Origin: RGIG6307 sp964424345
Lineage (GTDB): Bacteria; Bacillota; Clostridia; Lachnospirales; Lachnospiraceae
Length of the DNA stretch: 64,000 nt
Assembly: GCA_964424345.1 (NCBI GenBank)
Contig: CAYRIK010000002.1
Coordinates: 1-64,000, forward strand
Reading direction: 5' to 3'
Of this stretch, positions 61,660-64,000 are shown in pieces. Positions within the stretch are counted from its first letter, which is position 1, and every line of letters starts with the position of its first letter. A model generated the notes under the pieces. The model saw only the letters and a program-made list of their open reading frames with translations, made no database searches and had not been told where the DNA came from. The translations under genes were made by a program, and so were the position numbers.

Positions 61660-62505
61660 TTAGTAAATATGTGCTGTGATTGTTTCTCCAGCTTTTACAC
61701 AATAAATCTGACCACGATTTTCAAAATACAAGTCTGTTGCAGTAGGATTGTATACGGTTTGTCTGTTTACACTAAAAATAAGCTGTTTGTAGGCTGCAAT
61801 GTAATCAAATATCTCAATATTTGTCGCATACCATACATCTTCTTTATGACCGATATATGCAGCAAATTCTTCAATCACATTCCAGTTATCGTCCATTTCA
61901 AATTCATAGCTATGTCCCCATAAATAGAACAGCCATGGATTTCTGTTTGGTTTTTCTTCTACAAATTTATGAGCAAGCTCCATCAATCTAGGATTTTTAT
62001 GATGACAAGTAGTGGAAAGTCTCAGCCAATCTTCCGGAATATCGAATCTCTCTGTTGTTCTTACTGTTCTGGAATATATAATTCCGCAGCTTTTCAAGCA
62101 TTCTACAACTGCATCATTGTAAGTACCAAATGGATATGCCATCCCCCTTACAATAGTTCCATATTCTTCTTCGATATTTTTACGATCCTGCAATACTTCA
62201 TATGTGCATACATTTGCAGGTTCTGTTGTAAGGTCCGGATGTGTCAACGTATGTACTGCCAATTCCATTCCACTGTCTAAATATGTCTTTTTTGCAAGGC
62301 TTTTTGTCATTCTGCGATGAATCTGTCCCTCTGGAAATACTTTTCCTTCGTGGGAATACAACTCTGTATTGATATTAAATGTGCCTTTTAAGCCATTTTC
62401 CTTCATAATATCAATCAGACGAATATCCTGTTCTACACCATCATCATAACTCAAAGTAAGTGCCTTTGCTTTTCCTTCTGGAAAGCGCATACATACGTTT
62501 GCCAT
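61660..62505 (-). CDS. polysaccharide deacetylase
   Basis: 281 aa, NodB-homology domain without a signal peptide. The metal site is visible: SYDDG (D21, D22) and VHTLTHP (H85, H89), with a GMAYPFGTYND segment. A cytoplasmic site suggests a small or intracellular N-acetyl substrate. The C-terminal about 50 residues form an added beta domain (NPTATDLYFENRGQIYCV). GGAGA lies before the ATG. Upstream on the same strand is the DUF1667-oxidoreductase pair. Confidence 0.9.
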   Translation of the reverse strand: MANVCMRFPEGKAKALTLSYDDGVEQDIRLIDIMKENGLKGTFNINTELYSHEGKVFPEGQIHRRMTKSLAKKTYLDSGMELAVHTLTHPDLTTEPANVCTYEVLQDRKNIEEEYGTIVRGMAYPFGTYNDAVVECLKSCGIIYSRTVRTTERFDIPEDWLRLSTTCHHKNPRLMELAHKFVEEKPNRNPWLFYLWGHSYEFEMDDNWNVIEEFAAYIGHKEDVWYATNIEIFDYIAAYKQLIFSVNRQTVYNPTATDLYFENRGQIYCVKAGETITAHIY

Positions 62506-62536
62506 CTTAAAAATCTCCTCTATTTATGTCTCAAAT

Positions 62537-62887
62537 TTAATCGTGATTTTGTGTTGCAACGATATTGCTTCCAAATACATCTTCCACTAACACATCGCCA
62601 ATCTTTACAGGAAGTTTTACGATTGTGCCATTGATTATATTCATTGCTTCAAACATCTTATCTTTTGGAATTGTTTTATCTGTTTTTACAGCAACCATCG
62701 TACCATCTTCACAACGCAATGTTGTTGTCAGTGTTCTCTGTGGATTTGTAAATTCATTTTCTGCATATACAGCACCTCTTGGGCAGCCGTTTCCTGCAAT
62801 CTGCAGCACTTTTCCATTTTCATCCAAATCTACTGTGATTGTACATCCTCTTGGACAAATAATACATGTCAGCTCTTTCTGTATCAT
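62537..62887 (-). CDS. DUF1667 cysteine-rich partner of FAD oxidoreductases
   Basis: 116 aa. Four cysteines (C8, C11, C15, C35; CIICPRGC and GNGCPRG) form a probable Fe-S or zinc site. DUF1667 genes follow FAD-dependent glycerol-3-phosphate dehydrogenase-type genes in many Firmicutes. Here it overlaps the oxidoreductase by 4 bases, so the two products likely form one complex. Confidence 0.92.
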   Translation of the reverse strand: MIQKELTCIICPRGCTITVDLDENGKVLQIAGNGCPRGAVYAENEFTNPQRTLTTTLRCEDGTMVAVKTDKTIPKDKMFEAMNIINGTIVKLPVKIGDVLVEDVFGSNIVATQNHD

Positions 62888-64000
62888 GAGAGCACCTCCA
62901 ATTCAAACTTCAGTTCCGTTGTATCTGCTAATAGTTCTTTTTTCAAAACGATATTTTCCATTTCGCCAGGTGCCACTTTCATTTTCTTTCTGGAAAAGAT
63001 CAGCTCTTTGTCATTGTATACATTGATTTTCACATTGCGATATACATCTGCTACTCTAAAATATACATTTACATCTTTTAAAGAAGTAATTTTTTGTGGA
63101 ACTGTATAACGAATCTTTCCATCTGTTTTGATTGTAATGTCTGTATCCTTTGTTGTTTCTCCCTTAATATAAGCTGCTGCACCCTTACCTGCAATCTCAG
63201 CTTCCTGAGAAACAAAATCTACTAAATCATGTACATGAAGTACATTTCCACAAGCAAACACACCATCAATTGTCGTACTTCTGTCCTGATCTACTACTGC
63301 ACCATTTGTAACTCTGTCTAAAGGAATACCTGCTGATTTTGTAAGCTCATTTTCTGGAATCAAACCTACTGATAATAATAAGGTATCACATGGAATGTAT
63401 TGTTTTGTGCTTTCGATTGGTTTTCTGTTTGCATCAACCTGTGCGATTGTTACACCCGTCACGCGTTCTTTTCCATGAATTTCTACAACTGTATGACTTA
63501 ATAAAAGTGGAATATCAAAATCCTTCAAGCACTGCTGAATATTTCTTGCAAGACCGCCTGAATAAGGCATCAATTCACAAACTGCTTTTACCTTTGCGCC
63601 TTCTAAGCTCATACGTCTTGCCATAATAAGTCCGATATCACCAGAACCTAATATAACAACTTCTTTGCCTGGCATATAGCCTTTCATATTTACATATTTC
63701 TGTGCTGTACCTGCACTATAAATACCGGCTGGTCTTGTACCTGCAATGTTAAGTGCACCTTTAGAACGTTCTCTGCAGCCCATCGCTAAAATAATTGCTT
63801 TTGCCTGAATTTGGAATACACCGTCTTCGGAATTGGTAGCTGTAATTACTTTATCCTCTGTAATATCCAAAACCATTGTATTTAATTTATATGGAATCTG
63901 AAGTTCTTTTACTTTTTGTTCATAACGACCTGCATACTCTGGTCCTGTCAATTCTTCACCAAAACTGTGAAGACCAAATCCATTATGAATACACTGCTGT
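62884..64000 (-). CDS. FAD-dependent oxidoreductase, partial (5' end outside the window)
   Basis: The C-terminal 370 residues are in the window and the reading frame continues past base 64000. Second dinucleotide site: EVVILGSGDIGLIMARR (about 150 residues into the visible part). FACGNVLHVHDLVDFVSQEA is the FAD-binding C-terminal motif, and SVGLIPENELTKSAG precedes it. It is probably the FAD/NAD(P) subunit of a glycerol-3-phosphate or related dehydrogenase with the DUF1667 protein. A TTG at 63951 is internal, not the start. The ending domain is a short beta module. Confidence 0.92.
   Translation of the reverse strand, partial: QQCIHNGFGLHSFGEELTGPEYAGRYEQKVKELQIPYKLNTMVLDITEDKVITATNSEDGVFQIQAKAIILAMGCRERSKGALNIAGTRPAGIYSAGTAQKYVNMKGYMPGKEVVILGSGDIGLIMARRMSLEGAKVKAVCELMPYSGGLARNIQQCLKDFDIPLLLSHTVVEIHGKERVTGVTIAQVDANRKPIESTKQYIPCDTLLLSVGLIPENELTKSAGIPLDRVTNGAVVDQDRSTTIDGVFACGNVLHVHDLVDFVSQEAEIAGKGAAAYIKGETTKDTDITIKTDGKIRYTVPQKITSLKDVNVYFRVADVYRNVKINVYNDKELIFSRKKMKVAPGEMENIVLKKELLADTTELKFELEVLS

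Noticed and set aside
60773..61702. Long form of the EEP hydrolase
   Set aside because: The extra 47 codons before 61561 overlap the deacetylase end and carry no ribosome site; GGAGG precedes the ATG at 61561.

Overview
The window is a 64 kb stretch of AT-rich chromosome. Gene content points to an anaerobic, spore-forming member of the Clostridia, most likely Lachnospiraceae. The markers are a Rex redox repressor, a dnaG-rpoD-trmK-nif3 block, a SpoVAD-like protein, a SpoIID-like protein, rubrerythrin chemistry, and a pair of large proteins that I associate with Lachnospiraceae (DUF5716/DUF5717-like). I see no phage, insertion sequence, CRISPR array or rRNA. One tRNA gene is present. Most genes lie on the minus strand. 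Shine-Dalgarno sites are strong (GGAGG types), several genes start with TTG or GTG, and clear sigma-A promoters and hairpin terminators separate the operons.

Layout. 1-2.3 kb: rex, alr and an endoA/mazF toxin gene without its usual antitoxin. 2.5-5.5 kb (+): an ABC-F ATPase, then three small proteins, the first Cys/Asn-rich behind a sigma-K-like promoter. 5.5-9.7 kb: leuS with unusual motifs and an unknown membrane protein. 9.9-15.5 kb: a class I amidotransferase (+), then a minus block with a DUF2974 hydrolase, a TPR lipoprotein, a GtrII-like membrane enzyme and cysK. 15.7-17.8 kb: a flavin reductase-rubredoxin-rubrerythrin fusion and YitT. 17.9-22.6 kb: csoR, copA (with a fused CopZ) and a subtilisin-like protease. 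22.8-25.2 kb: M18 aminopeptidase, NUDIX, a 58-aa protein and a small membrane protein. 25.2-29.9 kb: three genes encoding an Hsp70/actin-fold ATPase, a TPR protein and a very large helical-repeat protein. 30.0-34.3 kb: a SpoIID-like peptidoglycan protein, an HTH protein, and a mini microcompartment locus (two EutS/PduU shell proteins, EutP, and a solute-binding lipoprotein). 34.4-40.3 kb: a nucleoside kinase and the nif3-trmK-rpoD-dnaG block. 40.4-43.7 kb: lrgAB, tRNA-Leu(AAG), small membrane proteins, a repeat-rich gap and an ECF sigma factor. 43.8-51.6 kb: a glycan-degradation operon (PfkB kinase, GalM, GH78, GH38). 51.7-57.8 kb: a SpoVAD homologue, an amino-sugar and glycosyltransferase operon (+), and a convergent GtrA-gpsA-HAD operon. 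57.9-59.4 kb: ECF S component and type II pantothenate kinase. 59.6-64 kb: serine hydrolase, EEP-family hydrolase, polysaccharide deacetylase, DUF1667 protein and the end of an FAD oxidoreductase that runs off the window.

How the parts work together. Several units carry self-contained control logic visible in the DNA. The rex -10 box lies inside a Rex operator. The csoR promoter is consensus and its spacer is the CsoR operator. The cysK -35 box lies inside a perfect inverted repeat. Two fusion proteins (CopA-CopZ and the rubrerythrin fusion) keep ribosome-binding sites at their domain junctions, so each could also yield the free C-terminal protein. The best candidate for an undescribed system is the three-gene Hsp70/actin-fold ATPase cluster at 25.2-29.9 kb. 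Next come the stripped-down microcompartment locus and the CopA/CopZ internal start. All assignments come from reading the sequence; no database search was run.
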